This document shows positions 54,310 to 62,757 of a stretch of 64,000 nucleotides of DNA, in pieces. Source of the stretch: an uncultured Lachnospiraceae bacterium (GTDB taxonomy: Bacteria > Bacillota > Clostridia > Lachnospirales > Lachnospiraceae); the NCBI GenBank assembly GCA_910589385.1, contig CAJUTU010000008.1, forward strand, positions 1 through 64,000. Direction: 5' to 3'. The notes under the pieces are model-generated. The model worked only from the letters and a program-made list of their open reading frames with translations. It was not told where the DNA came from and made no database searches. Position 1 is the first letter of the stretch. Every line of letters begins with the position of its first letter. A program made the translations under genes and the position numbers.

Positions 54310-55686
54310 TTATTTTAACAGACTTTCTCCAATGTTTACAACGTTTCCGGCTCCCATAGTTATCAACAAATCACCCGGAGCACAGTGTGTTTTTACGAAA
54401 TCTTCTATCTCTGAAAAAGAAGGAAAATAATGTGTATCTGTTCCAAGCATTTGAACCTCTCTGGCAAGATCTTTTGATGAGATTCCCAGAGTATCAGTTT
54501 CCCTTGCTGCAAAAATATCCGCCAGTATCAGATGGTCAGTGTGTGACAAGGCTTCCGCGAATTCATGGAAAAACGCCTTAGTCCGGGTATAGGTATGGGG
54601 CTGGAAAATACACCAGAGTGATTTATGCGGGTAATGCTTTGCGGCTTTTAATGTTGCCACGATCTCTGTGGGATGATGGGCATAATCATCAATGACCGTC
54701 ACACCGTTAAAAGTCCCTTTATATTCAAAGCGGCGGTCGGTCCCGCAGAAAGAAAACAGCCCTTTTTTAATTGTCTCTATGGATAGGCCTAACAGCTCCG
54801 CAGCAGCGATGGAAGCCAAAGCATTGGATACATTATGGTCTCCGGTGACAGAAAGCCGGATACGCTCTGTGATCTCCCCATATTTTACCAGATCGAAAGA
54901 TACAAGCCCTTTTTCGTCATGCTGGATATTGTCCGCGCTATAATCAAAATCTGGTGATGAGCCATAGGTGATCACATTGCAGTCCAGCCCTTTGTAAATT
55001 TCTGGATAGTCTGTGATCTCTCCATTGATGATCAGAGTGCCGTCAGAGGGCAGCAGTGCCGTAAATTGATGGAAAGAATGGCGGATGTCTTCCAGATCCT
55101 TGAAAAAGTCTAAATGATCTTCTTCAATATTTAATATCACACCGATCTTTGGAAAGAAATTCAGGAAACTGTTGGTATACTCGCAGGCTTCTGTGATAAA
55201 AGTGCCGGAATTTCCTACACGGATATTGCCGCCGATTGCCTTTAAAATCCCACCAACGGAAATGGTCGGATCCAGATCCCCCTCTAAAAGGATATGGGAG
55301 ATCATGGAAGTCGTAGTAGTCTTTCCGTGTGTGCCGGATACAGCAATGGGAGTCTCATAATTTTTCATAAGCTGCCCCAGAAGCTCCGCGCGGGTCAGCA
55401 TGGGGATCTTTTGTGCCACAGCCTCGATCAGTTCTGCATTGTCCCGGCTGATAGCAGCCGTGTATACGACACAATCAATCCCTTCGATGATATTGGAAGC
55501 TTTCTGGCCGTAAAAAATCTGTGCCCCGTATTCTTCGAGCTGCTGTGTGAGTGGAGACTTCTCCCGGTCCGAACCAGAAATTGTAAAGCCATTCTGCAGA
55601 AGGATCCTGGCAAGTCCGCTCATGCTGATACCGCCGATGCCAATAAAATGGATGTGGATCGGCTTACTGAAATCAATCTTATACAT
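54310..55686 (-). CDS. murC: UDP-N-acetylmuramate-L-alanine ligase
   Basis: This 458-residue Mur ligase adds L-Ala to UDP-MurNAc in peptidoglycan synthesis. The UDP-binding Rossmann start reads HFIGIGGISMSGLARILL, the ATP loop SGTHGKTTTTSMI (about 120-132), and the centre YTNSFLNFFPKIGVILNIEEDHLDFF; the C-terminal domain has DDYAHHPTEI. Length is normal. AAAGGA precedes ATG 55686. A -10-like TATAAT occurs about 60 bases upstream on the minus strand. It stands alone, outside a division gene cluster. Confidence 0.97.
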   Translation of the reverse strand: MYKIDFSKPIHIHFIGIGGISMSGLARILLQNGFTISGSDREKSPLTQQLEEYGAQIFYGQKASNIIEGIDCVVYTAAISRDNAELIEAVAQKIPMLTRAELLGQLMKNYETPIAVSGTHGKTTTTSMISHILLEGDLDPTISVGGILKAIGGNIRVGNSGTFITEACEYTNSFLNFFPKIGVILNIEEDHLDFFKDLEDIRHSFHQFTALLPSDGTLIINGEITDYPEIYKGLDCNVITYGSSPDFDYSADNIQHDEKGLVSFDLVKYGEITERIRLSVTGDHNVSNALASIAAAELLGLSIETIKKGLFSFCGTDRRFEYKGTFNGVTVIDDYAHHPTEIVATLKAAKHYPHKSLWCIFQPHTYTRTKAFFHEFAEALSHTDHLILADIFAARETDTLGISSKDLAREVQMLGTDTHYFPSFSEIEDFVKTHCAPGDLLITMGAGNVVNIGESLLK

Positions 55687-55849
55687 ATATATTTTCCTTT
55701 CTTTTTATGAAGGTGGTTACGTTTTATCGCCTTATATATTATACTATATATGATAAAAATTGAAAGAAGTTCTTTTTGTTTAATTCCAACAAAAAGTGAA
55801 TTTTTTGTTTGAAAAAATTGTAAATTCTGTGTACGAAAGAGAAAAAAAA

Positions 55850-55858
55850 TGCTATAAT
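55850..55858 (+). promoter_or_regulatory. Extended -10 promoter of glgC-glgD pair 2
   Basis: TGCTATAAT is a perfect extended -10, 33 bases before the GTG start, without a good -35 box. Its form matches the promoter of pair 1, so both may share control. Confidence 0.6.
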
Positions 55859-55890
55859 AGGGATAATTAACTAGAAATGGGGGTGACGGC

Positions 55891-57165
55891 GTGATAAAAA
55901 AGGAAATGATTGCCATGCTGTTGGCAGGCGGACAGGGCAGCAGGCTGGGGGTGCTGACTGCAAAGGTGGCAAAACCGGCAGTATCCTTTGGCGGTAAGTA
56001 CCGGATTATTGATTTCCCGCTCAGTAACTGTATCAATTCGGGGGTCGATACAGTAGGGGTACTGACGCAGTATCAGCCGTTGCGGCTGAATACACATATT
56101 GGGATCGGAATTCCGTGGGACTTAGACCGGAATATCGGCGGTGTGACGATCTTGCCGCCATACGAGAAGAATGTGAACAGTGAGTGGTATACAGGCACTG
56201 CGAATGCCATCTATCAGAATCTGGATTATATGGAAAGCTATCATCCAGACTATGTGCTGATCCTTTCCGGCGATCATATTTACAAGATGGATTATGAAGT
56301 CATGCTGGCATTTCATAAGGCGCATAAAGCAGATGTGACGATTGCGGCGATGCAGGTGCCTATGGAGGAGGCCGGTCGGTTTGGGATTGTAGTGACAGAT
56401 CCAAACGGCCAGATTACCCGGTTCGAGGAAAAACCAGACAAGCCAGGCAGCAATCTGGCATCTATGGGAATCTATATCTTTAGCTGGCCGGTTTTGAAAG
56501 ATGCATTGGTTCAATTATCCAGGCAGCCAAACTGTGATTTTGGTAAACATATCATTCCATATTGCCATGCGGATGGAAAGCGGCTGTCGGCGTATGAGTA
56601 CAAAGGGTATTGGAAGGATGTAGGGACATTGGAATCCTACTGGCAGGCCAATATGGAACTGATCGATATTATACCGGAATTTAATCTTTATGAAGAATAC
56701 TGGAAGATCTATACGAATTGTATGAACCTTCCTCCGCAGTACATATCCCCGGAAGGTGTGGTGGACAAATCTATCATAAGTAATGGTTCAGAGATTTACG
56801 GGGAGGTACACAGTTCTGTGTTGGGAGCCGGTGTAACTGTAGGAAAGGGTTCGGTCATCCGGGATTCCATTATCATGAGGGATACAGCGGTCGGAGAGAA
56901 TTGTGTGATTGAGAGGGCGGTCATAGCAGAGGATTCCCAGATAGGAAGCAATGTAGTGATCGGTATAGGAAGCGATGTCCCGAATCGGCTGAGGCCGGAT
57001 ATCTATAGCGGCGGACTGGCAGTCATCGGGGAAAATACCGTAATTCCATCTGGTATTCAGATTGGGAAGAATACGGCCGTCAGCGGTGAGACATCTGCCC
57101 TGGATTATATGGGAGGCGTCCTTCCAAGCGGTGAGATATTGATAAAGGCAGGTGATCGTGCATGA
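55891..57165 (+). CDS. glgC: Glucose-1-phosphate adenylyltransferase GlgC (copy 2)
   Basis: This 424-residue GlgC is a full catalytic type: LLAGGQGSRLGVLTAKVAKP, WYTGTANAIYQN, and the canonical SGDHIYKMDY, unlike copy 1. The beta-helix domain is normal, with an insertion near VPNRLRPDIYSGG. The start is GTG 55891 with GGGGTG upstream; the family N-terminus (xxKEMIAML) fits this start. It overlaps the next gene by 4 bases (ATGA). It probably makes ADP-glucose with its own GlgD partner. Confidence 0.94.
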   Translation: MIKKEMIAMLLAGGQGSRLGVLTAKVAKPAVSFGGKYRIIDFPLSNCINSGVDTVGVLTQYQPLRLNTHIGIGIPWDLDRNIGGVTILPPYEKNVNSEWYTGTANAIYQNLDYMESYHPDYVLILSGDHIYKMDYEVMLAFHKAHKADVTIAAMQVPMEEAGRFGIVVTDPNGQITRFEEKPDKPGSNLASMGIYIFSWPVLKDALVQLSRQPNCDFGKHIIPYCHADGKRLSAYEYKGYWKDVGTLESYWQANMELIDIIPEFNLYEEYWKIYTNCMNLPPQYISPEGVVDKSIISNGSEIYGEVHSSVLGAGVTVGKGSVIRDSIIMRDTAVGENCVIERAVIAEDSQIGSNVVIGIGSDVPNRLRPDIYSGGLAVIGENTVIPSGIQIGKNTAVSGETSALDYMGGVLPSGEILIKAGDRA

Positions 57166-58280
57166 GGGCAGTAGGAATCATTCTGGCAGGCGGCAACAAC
57201 CGGAGGATGCAGGCTCTGACCGCGAAACGGGCGGTTGCGGCGATGCCCATTGCATCCAGCTACCGGGCAATTGATTTTGCATTGAGTAATATGACGAATT
57301 CCCATATTCAGAAAGTTGCTGTACTGACGCAATATAATGCGCGGTCTCTGGATGAGCATCTTAATTCTGCCAAATGGTGGGATTTCGGGAGAAAGCAGGG
57401 TGGGTTGTATATATTTACGCCCACGATCACTGCAGAAAACGGATATTGGTATCGGGGGACTGCAGATGCGATCTATCAAAATCTGGATTTCCTGAAAAGA
57501 TGCCATGAGCCATATGTGGTCATAACCTCCGGGGATGCAGTGTATAAATTGGATTATAATAAAGTATTGGAGTACCACATTGCAAAGAAGGCAGATATTA
57601 CGGTAGTGGTAAAGGAACTGGAGGATACGGATGACGCAACCCGTTTTGGCACTGTACGGATGAACGAATCAGCGAGGATCCAGGAGTTTGAAGAGAAACC
57701 TATGGTAGCGAATTCTCAGACGGTATCTACAGGGATTTATGTCCTGCGCAGGCGGCAGCTCATTGATTTAATAGAATATTGTGTGGAGGATGAACGTTAT
57801 GATTTTGTGACAGATATATTGATCCGGTATAAAAATCTGAAAAGGATATATGGATATAAGCTAAGCGCTTATTGGAATAGTATTTCGAGAGTCGGCGCGT
57901 ATTACCGGACGAATATGGATTTCTTGAAACCGGAAGTGCGTAAGTACTTTTTTAAAGATCTGCCAACGGTATATTCCAAGGTGAGCGACCTTCCGCCGGC
58001 AAAATATAATCCGGGTTCGGTGGTGAAAAACTGCCTGGTTGGGAGCGGGAGCATTATCAATGGGACAGTAGAGAATTCGGTGATATTCAAGAAAGTATTT
58101 GTGGGAAATCATTGTGTCATCAGAAACTCTATTATTTTAAACGATGTATATCTTGGAGATCATACATACATTGAGAATTGTATCGTAGAAAGCCAGAGCA
58201 CGATCCGGGCAAATACGAGACATGTAGGAGAGGGTGAGGTAAAAGTGGTTGTAGAAAAAAATGACAGATATCTGATATAA
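57162..58280 (+). CDS. glgD: GlgD-like subunit (copy 2)
   Basis: This 372-residue protein differs from GlgD copy 1: it keeps a GlgC-like start (ILAGGNNRRMQALTAKR) and GTADAIYQN, and its loop reads SGDAVYKLDY. The conserved R-L of the nucleotide loop is changed to R-M and the following KP is KR, so activity is uncertain. The C-terminal beta-helix is present (GSGSIINGTVENSVIF). It could be a regulatory subunit, or a GlgC paralogue with weak activity. A weak hairpin near 58320-58350 may end the transcript. Confidence 0.85.
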   Translation: MRAVGIILAGGNNRRMQALTAKRAVAAMPIASSYRAIDFALSNMTNSHIQKVAVLTQYNARSLDEHLNSAKWWDFGRKQGGLYIFTPTITAENGYWYRGTADAIYQNLDFLKRCHEPYVVITSGDAVYKLDYNKVLEYHIAKKADITVVVKELEDTDDATRFGTVRMNESARIQEFEEKPMVANSQTVSTGIYVLRRRQLIDLIEYCVEDERYDFVTDILIRYKNLKRIYGYKLSAYWNSISRVGAYYRTNMDFLKPEVRKYFFKDLPTVYSKVSDLPPAKYNPGSVVKNCLVGSGSIINGTVENSVIFKKVFVGNHCVIRNSIILNDVYLGDHTYIENCIVESQSTIRANTRHVGEGEVKVVVEKNDRYLI

Positions 58281-58523
58281 GATCAGAACGCCGTGGTTCC
58301 CTTGGAGGGACTGGAGGAAAAGTGCATTTTGGCTGGCATTTTTTTAGAATTCTGAACGCAGTTTATGTTTTGCAGGATGAATCTGGATCTATGCCGGCCT
58401 GCAATTATAAAAAAATAAGAGGTGAAGGTGTGTTATAAGTCTTTTCGGTACGGATGATGGGATGAATGGACAGGCTTGCGAAGGGCTGTACCGGGGAATG
58501 CAGACAGAGAAAGGAGACTGGAT

Positions 58524-58796
58524 ATGCAGATCACAGATGTGCGTGTACGAAAAGTGGCAAAAGAAGGAAAATTAAAAGCGGTAGTTTCAATTACGATTGA
58601 TGACGAATTTGTGGTTCATGACATTAAGGTAATTGAAGGTGAGAAGGGATTGTTTATTGCAATGCCGAGCAAAAAAGCGATGGATGGAGAATATAGGGAT
58701 ATTGCACACCCGATTAACTCTGAGACGAGAGACAGGATCCAGAGAATGATATTAGACAAATATCAGGAAACGACGGCAGAGGAGGAAGCAGTGTAG
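58524..58796 (+). CDS. spoVG: SpoVG RNA/DNA-binding regulator
   Basis: This 90-residue protein has the full SpoVG signature: MQITDVRVRKVAKEGKLKAV at the start, then VVHDIKVIEGEKGLFIAMPS. It binds nucleic acid and affects sporulation septation, cell wall and virulence genes in Firmicutes. The frame opens at 58476, but AAGGAGA before ATG 58524 and the family start fix it. I saw no convincing SigH promoter in the 240 bases upstream. It is followed by a strong terminator. Confidence 0.96.
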   Translation: MQITDVRVRKVAKEGKLKAVVSITIDDEFVVHDIKVIEGEKGLFIAMPSKKAMDGEYRDIAHPINSETRDRIQRMILDKYQETTAEEEAV

Positions 58797-58825
58797 ACTC
58801 TGAAAAAACGCAGCATATCATAAAT

Positions 58826-58860
58826 CGGCGGCCGGCTGAAGAAGAATCAGCCGGCCGCCG
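58826..58860. terminator. Bidirectional terminator after spoVG
   Basis: A 14-bp GC-rich stem (CGGCGGCCGGCTGA / TCAGCCGGCCGCCG) has a 7-nt loop. The T-run is short on both sides (TTTACT; ATTTAT), but the stem is very stable and lies between convergent genes. Confidence 0.8.
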
Positions 58861-58867
58861 TTTACTG

Positions 58868-59536
58868 TCAAAATGAAAGCTTCGGATCGTAAGTAAAGGA
58901 TAGTGGGGCACCGGACGCAGGATGCCGGAAGGAAAGTCTGGCGGCATAAAGCTGGAGCTGGTTTGAAGGCGGTATATCAGTACAAAAAGCAGCCGGAGTA
59001 TATTTGGCATCCCCCAGGACCGGGCAGCCAATGTGGGACATCTGGACGCGGATCTGATGATGGCGTCCGGTGTCAAGGGTGATTTCAGCAAGGGCAAGGG
59101 GAGCGTTACACCTTATAATTTTGTAATGAAGCCTTGCAATCTTGGCATCAGGGGTATCAGGGGTGCAGATGCGGGATACATTGGTGCGCCCATCTTTTAC
59201 CAGATAATTTTCCAAAGTGGATTCTGGCAGTGTGGGGACAGAACTCAGGACTGCCAGGTAATGTTTGCCGAAGCCGGAAGATTGGAGCTGCCGGTTAAGA
59301 GATTTTGCCGCAGCCGGATTTTTCGCAAATACAAGAAGACCTGCCACAGGCTGATCGAGCCGGTGGATGAGGGCAAGATAAGGCTCTCCTTTCTGCTGTT
59401 TGGAATGATGGATATGATTTTTGAGGATGCTTACCATATCGGGCGTACCAATGTGTTTGCTCTGTGTTGGGACTCCAGAGGGTTTTATGCAGACAAGGAT
59501 ATCTTTATCCTCAAAAATAATTTCCGGTGTTATCAT
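58868..59536 (-). CDS. RluA-family 23S/tRNA pseudouridine synthase
   Basis: This 222-residue enzyme converts uridine to pseudouridine in RNA. The catalytic motif is IHRLDQPVAGLLVFAK (about 57-72; Asp is the catalytic residue), and the C-terminal RHHQIRVQMSHIGCPVLGD motif is intact. There is no S4 domain, so it is a short RluA/RluC-type; the target position cannot be told. The ribosome site before ATG 59536 is poor. Confidence 0.93.
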   Translation of the reverse strand: MITPEIIFEDKDILVCIKPSGVPTQSKHIGTPDMVSILKNHIHHSKQQKGEPYLALIHRLDQPVAGLLVFAKNPAAAKSLNRQLQSSGFGKHYLAVLSSVPTLPESTLENYLVKDGRTNVSRICTPDTPDAKIARLHYKIIRCNAPLALAEITLDTGRHHQIRVQMSHIGCPVLGDAKYTPAAFCTDIPPSNQLQLYAARLSFRHPASGAPLSFTYDPKLSF

Positions 59537-59807
59537 AATAGTGTTCTCTCTTTCTTTCGTTTTACTATCTAAAGAATTATGTATATTTCTTGACTTTTTG
59601 CTGTAATCTGTCTAAACTAATTATCATATAAAAGTTTTGCGAGGTCAAGCAGCATAGATTGACTTTTGATATTATCCGTTATAGTTTACGGCTCCGTGAA
59701 CAGTAATTATTATTCTTTATAATTCTACGGACGCTTTTGGCTACATATTTTTATGTCCAAGGATTACGGATGATCATATAGACAGCGGCAGAAAGCAGGA
59801 GGATAGG
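59537..59807. other. Intergenic region, no gene seen
   Basis: These 271 bases between divergent genes are AT-rich. A small hairpin (GTTTACGG / CCGTGAAC) and scattered TTGACT and TATAAT-like words occur, but no pair with standard spacing was convincing on either strand. Confidence 0.4.
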
Positions 59808-61454
59808 ATGGATAACCGGGAGTGGGAAAGATTTGGGGAAGAAATCCGCAGGAATGTCCAGGATGCGGTAGACTCCAGAGATTTCAGCAGGTTGAATCAG
59901 ACAATTACAGATGCCATTAATGGCGCGGCAGATGGAATCAGCAGAGGCGTGAGGGACGCGGCGGGTGAACTTACCAGAAGCGTACGGGACAGCATGGCCT
60001 GGAACGGCAGTACGCCGAAAAGGCGGAATGCTCATAAAAATAAGAATTGGTATCAAGGCGGGGCCGGGCAGGATCAGGCACAGTGGCAGCAAGGGGCAGG
60101 CATGGATTGGAACGGACAAGGTGCCGGGCAATCGGGCGGAATGTATGGACAGGCCGGCAAAGCGTACGGCCAGGGGGCTGGCGGAGAGACGTACAGCCAG
60201 ACGGGCCAGGGAGCATTTGGCGGAACATACAGCCAGCAAAGCCAGGGAACAGCGTATGGGACGTATAACAGGCCGAACTCTGGAAATGGAACCTACAGGC
60301 AGCCGGGCCAGAACGCGGCTGACGGCACATATGGGCAGTATGATCAGAGATATAACTGGAATAAGGCATATTATTCCAGATTTGGAAACAGAGACAAACG
60401 AGTAGATGAAGAAGAGAAGGCTTCTTCGGCACAGGGAGCAGCATCTGAAAAGCAGCTTCCCGCACTGTACGCGGGAACAAGGCTTGCCAAGGTCGGAGGA
60501 TCCGTGCTTTTTGGGGGTGGATGTGCGGCAGGAAGTATTTCTTTGATCGGACTGGCGATGGTCCTCCTTGCCGGATTCGGAACCGGGGATCTGAGTGCCG
60601 GCTTCTGGGCTGCTGCTGGATGTACGGCAGTATTTGCGGCGGGATTTGGCTGTATGGCAGGTGCCGGAAATGGAATTCTTGGAAGGGTGAAAAGATTCCG
60701 AAGCTATATCAGCAGCCTCGGGAGCCGGGAATATTGTAATGTGAAAGAACTTTCGGAACATTTGGGAAAATCCCCGCGGTTTGTGGTAAAAGACCTGGAA
60801 AAGATGATCCAGAAAGGGTGGTTCAGGCAGGGACATCTTGATAAGCAGAAGACCTGTCTCATGGTCAGCAATGATGCATACAGGCAGTATACGGATCTCC
60901 TGCAGCAGACAGATCAGATGAAATCGGAGCAGAGAGAGAAGCAGGCAGATGCCGCAAGGAAAAGGGCCAAGGAAGTACAGAAGCAGGCAGAAGAACCAGA
61001 TTCAAACCTGTCGCCGGAGGTTCGAAAGGTCATTCGTACAGGAGAGAAATACATTCTCAAGATTCATGCCTGTAATGATGCATTGCCAGGAAGAGAGATT
61101 TCCGCGAAGATTTCACGGATGGAGCTGCTGGTGGACCGTATTTTTGACCGGGTCGAGCAGAATCCGGAACTTGTGACAGATATCAGCCGGATGATGGACT
61201 ATTATCTGCCGACGACTGTAAAGCTGTTGGAGGCATATGAGGACCTGGATGCCGAGCCGGTACAGGGAGAGAATATTATTTCCTCGAAAAAGGAGATAGA
61301 AAAGACATTGGATACTCTCAATATTGCATTTGAAAAGCTCTTGGACAGCCTGTTCCAGGATACGGCATGGGATGTGTCTTCAGATATTTCTGTATTGGAG
61401 ATGATGCTGGCGCAGGAAGGGCTGACAAAGGATGATTTTAAGGAAGTACATTGA
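59808..61454 (+). CDS. XpaC-like protein with Gly/Gln/Tyr-rich segment
   Basis: This 548-residue protein has an N-terminal helix region (1-80), then a low-complexity segment rich in Gly, Gln, Tyr and Ser (about 85-190). Two hydrophobic helices lie near 226-290, a winged-helix-like stretch near 300-365 (NVKELSEHLGKSPRFVVKDLEKMIQKGW), and a helical C-terminal domain of the XpaC/5-bromo-4-chloroindolyl phosphate hydrolysis family (about 395-548). It is followed by telA, a common pairing, so the two probably work together in envelope stress or toxic anion tolerance. The function of XpaC is unclear despite the name. AGGAGG precedes ATG 59808. The low-complexity segment is absent from the shorter Bacillus XpaC. 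Confidence 0.82.
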   Translation: MDNREWERFGEEIRRNVQDAVDSRDFSRLNQTITDAINGAADGISRGVRDAAGELTRSVRDSMAWNGSTPKRRNAHKNKNWYQGGAGQDQAQWQQGAGMDWNGQGAGQSGGMYGQAGKAYGQGAGGETYSQTGQGAFGGTYSQQSQGTAYGTYNRPNSGNGTYRQPGQNAADGTYGQYDQRYNWNKAYYSRFGNRDKRVDEEEKASSAQGAASEKQLPALYAGTRLAKVGGSVLFGGGCAAGSISLIGLAMVLLAGFGTGDLSAGFWAAAGCTAVFAAGFGCMAGAGNGILGRVKRFRSYISSLGSREYCNVKELSEHLGKSPRFVVKDLEKMIQKGWFRQGHLDKQKTCLMVSNDAYRQYTDLLQQTDQMKSEQREKQADAARKRAKEVQKQAEEPDSNLSPEVRKVIRTGEKYILKIHACNDALPGREISAKISRMELLVDRIFDRVEQNPELVTDISRMMDYYLPTTVKLLEAYEDLDAEPVQGENIISSKKEIEKTLDTLNIAFEKLLDSLFQDTAWDVSSDISVLEMMLAQEGLTKDDFKEVH

Positions 61455-61541
61455 TACATTGGAAAGTACGCTGATGTATACGCAGGCCGGTAGTTTCTGT
61501 GGAATTCATGGCAATAATATACAAAAAACTTGGAGGTTATT

Positions 61542-62687
61542 ATGAACAACGAATTTGGAGCGTTTGACGCAACACCGATTTTGACACTGGATCCGTTTGA
61601 AGAAGAGAAAAAAAACGCTTTCCCTGTAATGGAGGCAGAACCGGAAAAGCCGGTGTTTGACGAGAATGTTTTGTCGCCGGAGGAGAGGCAGGCGGCAGCG
61701 CAGTTTGCGGAGAAGATTGATCTGACAAATTCTCAGATGATCCTTCAGTATGGTGCCGGGAGCCAGAAGAAGATGGCGGATTTTACAGAGAATGCCCTGT
61801 CCAATGTCAGGTCTAAGGATCTGGGGGAAGTCGGTGATCTGCTTGCAGGGGTAGTCAAAGAATTAAAAGGCTTTGATGAAGAGGAAGAAGAAAAAGGATT
61901 CTTTGGTTTCATAAAAAAGCCTGCTAATAAGATTACTGCAATGAAGGCAAAATATGCCAAGGCTGAGACGAATGTCAACCATATCTGCAAGGTGCTGGAA
62001 TCTCATCAGGTGCAGCTTATGAAAGATGTTGCGCTTTTAGATAAGATGTATGAGCTGAATCTGACGTATTTTAAGGAACTGACGATGTATATCATGGCGG
62101 GGAAGACAAAGCTCCATGAAGTTCAGACGACTGAACTTCCGAAATTACTCGAAAGAGCGCAGGCAAGCGGGCTTGCGGAAGATGCGCAGGCGGCACGGGA
62201 TCTGGATGCCATGTGCAACCGGTTTGAAAAGAAGCTGCACGATCTGGAATTGACCCGGCAGGTTTCCCTGCAGACAGCGCCTCAGATCCGTATGATCCAG
62301 AGCAATGATACCTTGATGGTGGAAAAAATCCAGTCTACGATCGTTAATACGATTCCGTTGTGGAAAAGCCAGATGGTGTTGTCTTTGGGCGTGGAGCATT
62401 CTGCACAGGCAGCGGCGGCGCAGCGGGAAGTGACAGATATGACCAATGAATTATTGAAGAAAAATGCTGCGAAGCTTAAGATGGCGACTATTGAGACTGC
62501 AAAAGAGTCTGAGCGCGGCATTGTAGATATCGAAACGCTGAAGACGACCAATGAATCACTGATCTCCACATTAGATGAGGTGATGCGGATCCAGCAGGAA
62601 GGCAGGCAGAAGCGGCGTGAAGCAGAAACGGAGATGCAGCGTCTGGAAGGTGAATTGAAGCAGAAACTGCTCCAGATACAGAGATAA
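61542..62687 (+). CDS. telA: Toxic anion resistance protein TelA
   Basis: This 381-residue soluble, mostly helical protein belongs to the TelA/YaaN family, linked to tellurite, antimicrobial peptide and cell-wall drug tolerance. The core shows the family pattern QMILQYGAGSQKKMADFTENAL and a long coiled coil to the end. GGAGG before ATG 61542 fixes the start inside the frame open from 61530. It lies 87 bases after the XpaC-like gene and is probably co-transcribed. Confidence 0.92.
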   Translation: MNNEFGAFDATPILTLDPFEEEKKNAFPVMEAEPEKPVFDENVLSPEERQAAAQFAEKIDLTNSQMILQYGAGSQKKMADFTENALSNVRSKDLGEVGDLLAGVVKELKGFDEEEEEKGFFGFIKKPANKITAMKAKYAKAETNVNHICKVLESHQVQLMKDVALLDKMYELNLTYFKELTMYIMAGKTKLHEVQTTELPKLLERAQASGLAEDAQAARDLDAMCNRFEKKLHDLELTRQVSLQTAPQIRMIQSNDTLMVEKIQSTIVNTIPLWKSQMVLSLGVEHSAQAAAAQREVTDMTNELLKKNAAKLKMATIETAKESERGIVDIETLKTTNESLISTLDEVMRIQQEGRQKRREAETEMQRLEGELKQKLLQIQR

Positions 62688-62757
62688 GATGTGGTTTCTA
62701 TAAAAAAGCAGTACATGGCAAAAAAGCATAAATCAAGATGACAGGAGAATAATGATC

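Noticed and set aside
62688..62757. T-box leader before proS
   Set aside because: The 70-base gap is too short and has no T-box sequence or terminator.
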